A stretch of 64,000 bases of DNA from Rhea pennata (lineage: Eukaryota > Chordata > Aves > Rheiformes > Rheidae). The notes under the pieces were generated by a model. It was not told where the DNA came from. It did not search any database and saw only the letters and a program-made list of their open reading frames with translations. How positions within the stretch are numbered: the first letter of the stretch is position 1; each line of letters opens with the position of its first letter. The stretch spans positions 118,443,801 through 118,507,800 of the forward strand of contig NC_084663.1 in NCBI RefSeq assembly GCF_028389875.1, in the 5' to 3' direction. Shown here in pieces: positions 61,937 through 64,000 of this stretch. A program made the position numbers and the translations under genes.

Positions 61937-64000
61937 GTATGGAGGCAAGCAGTAAGGCAACTGGTCTGTTCTAAAGCTTAGAGCATTTAAAATGGGCTGG
62001 AGCCAGATGGGTCCCCTGCGATGCTGGCAACTGCAGTGCGGACCACGCTTCTGTAGCCATATGGTTCCAACAGTAAAGAGTACAGCGCAGTGCAGAGTAT
62101 TCATTTTTTTAAAACTGCACTGCACAAACGTCTACAGAGTCTGAGGCCACTTAGCTACAACAGGAAGAGAATATATTTAAATTAACAACTTTTTTTATTA
62201 AAGTTTCTGTTTCATTGTTTACTTACATAAATAACAAAGATTACAAGAACCCTGAGAATTTATTTATATCCCTAGATTAATTGAACACAACACTTACAGT
62301 AGTATGACCCAACATACAGGCCGTGTCCTGACTTTTAATGCTGTGGAGTTCCTGTCACTTTAAGAAATATGTCAAGGAAATTAAATAATATATGCCACTC
62401 AGTGTTCCTTAAAACATTTAAATGCAGAATATAATTGAAACTCAAATCTCACATCAGTGGGGTTTTTTTAGCTTTTAACCTCAAACAATGAAAAAGTAGG
62501 AGAAACAATATTTTACATTGGAATATTTTCTTTTTATTCTGGATTTATTTACACTGGCTTCACTTTGGAGCTGATAGTAAATGAAATTTTGACAGCTGGA
62601 CAAAGTTCTTGTCTTGGAGGCCAGTATTTATTGTCTACAAATTGCTTCACAAGGTTAGCTATTCATAGCACTAATATATCTGAATGAATAGTACCCACAT
62701 GAAATTTCACATTTCCCACTTTGCAATTCTAATATCTTTTCTCTGGATCCTGCTCACTGATCTTGACTAGGGTATTGGTTACTCAGCACTCTTAAAATCT
62801 TATTCTGGCTATTATCAGGTAGGTACCCACATCCTCAGACAGCCTGAACCAACTGATGGGCATCTGTTTTATTTGCTTGGAGTATTTAGGGGACATATAA
62901 CAATACTGGCTCTGGTTTTGTCTTATTTATACAAGCATTGGTTTAGACTCTTGGTGGAGATAAAATACCAAAAGCAAGCAACTTGCTAAACATCTTCTGT
63001 AAATAATGTAAATGCTGTACAGTTTCGTGGTAGAAATTTAACATTGGAAGATTAGGAGGGATATTTATAAAAACATCTGACAAGCGATGTACCATGTAGT
63101 AGATGGAATAGATTTTTCCCATATGAAACAAACACATTTATATCAACATTACATGAAAGGTGATGTGAATGTCCATTAGACTGTAATGTAGCCAGGCCAT
63201 CACCAGAGGTGATTGCATAAATAAATCTACTATTTGATCCAATTCCAAAGTCCAGGATGCCCTTGGAATCCTGGCAGTGCTGCAATGGTGCATATAACAG
63301 GTGGGGTTACTTTCCTGATATGAGGTCCTGAATGCTTAGTTTGATAGGTATACTTTGAATTAGCATAACTTTTGATGCAGAAAACAACATTCTGATGTAT
63401 TTTTAAATGATTTATGAAGCAGCAGGTTCATGAGCACCAGAGCTAAGCAAGTTGATTGTTTTGGAGGTTGATTGGTTTTGGTGCATATTTTGAACAAAGC
63501 TTACCAACAGACCGAGCACTTCCGTGGTCTCTCCCACCAGGAGAGTCTCCCGTGCCTACTATCAGCTGATGTGATGCTGCCATTCATCCCGCAGTAGCAG
63601 ACTAGTAGGATCTCTCTCTTCTACCTGACTACCTATTTCTTTGGAATTCTAGAAAACCTCTGTCTTGTTGTAAAATTGGCATTGGCAAATGGATAAAAAA
63701 GTTAGGTGGAAATCATAACAAGATGAATATAGTTATGCATCTGTGTACAAATGGCACAGAGAAATAATAAAAATTTTGCAAGAGAAAACTTTTAAAAAGA
63801 GAGTAAACTCTTGAAAGTTAATTAAATATCTTAAGCAACATGCTATATTTTAGGACATGTGTATTATTTGTTAAAGACTCCATTTGTTAAAGAGTTCTTT
63901 GCTCTTCTTGGAAATTACACAAGACTAAAATTTGAAATTGAAACTTAAGTTGATGATACTGCAGATTAAAAACATAAGCTAAGGTCATGCCCATGGTACT
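61937..64000. other. Intergenic, no gene seen
   Basis: AT-rich sequence downstream of the CBR relic. I looked for remnants of CBR exons 2 and 3 on plus (KTNFFGT, AYGVSK, CCPGW-type sequence) and saw none. Short frames only. Confidence 0.5.

Noticed and set aside
1-64000. CRISPR arrays, operons, prophage or other prokaryotic systems
   Set aside because: The window is vertebrate: spliced genes, a CpG island and CR1 LINEs; no regularly spaced repeats were seen.

Overview
This is a vertebrate nuclear window, most likely from a bird. It holds two adjacent, divergently transcribed protein-coding genes, SETD4 on the minus strand and CBR1 on the plus strand, with a CpG-island promoter between them. 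The bird call rests on the protein sequences, on compact introns (SETD4 coding exons span under 9 kb), on low repeat content, and on the interspersed repeats seen, which are CR1-type LINEs. A crocodilian or turtle cannot be formally excluded. In human the same pair lies head to head on chromosome 21q22 between RUNX1 and CBR3/DOP1B, so the 40 kb left of SETD4 should be the RUNX1-side flank.

Layout. Positions 1-40,227 are a gene desert: no ORF above 146 codons, no recognisable exon, no RNA gene. It contains a decayed antisense CR1 end (about 10,444-10,560), an older amniote interspersed repeat (about 26,837-27,330), homopolymer tracts, several inverted repeats, a blood-type motif cluster (15,700-16,470) and an orphan CpG-rich patch (18,420-18,730). 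Positions 40,228-48,846 hold SETD4. I rebuilt it from ten coding exons with consistent splice phases, giving 439 residues plus stop, about the human length. Positions 49,680-50,400 are the shared CpG island. Positions 51,263-58,021 hold CBR1, three coding exons giving 276 residues plus stop, preceded by a strong splice acceptor that implies a separate 5' noncoding exon in the CpG island. CBR1 intron 1 of the coding part carries a 5'-truncated, sense-oriented CR1 LINE with a long reverse-transcriptase frame.

Most notable observation. About 3.6 kb downstream of CBR1, at 61,612-61,936, lies a decayed copy of the first CBR coding exon. It keeps the ATG, a splice acceptor upstream of the ATG, and recognisable sequence to the exon end. 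It has a stop codon in the NADPH-binding glycine motif. This is the remnant of a tandem CBR paralog in which intron structure was copied, so it is not a processed retrocopy.

The two genes are functionally unrelated: SETD4 is a SET-domain lysine methyltransferase and CBR1 is a cytosolic NADPH-dependent carbonyl reductase. They probably share only promoter architecture. I did not find any convincing wholly new system in the window.
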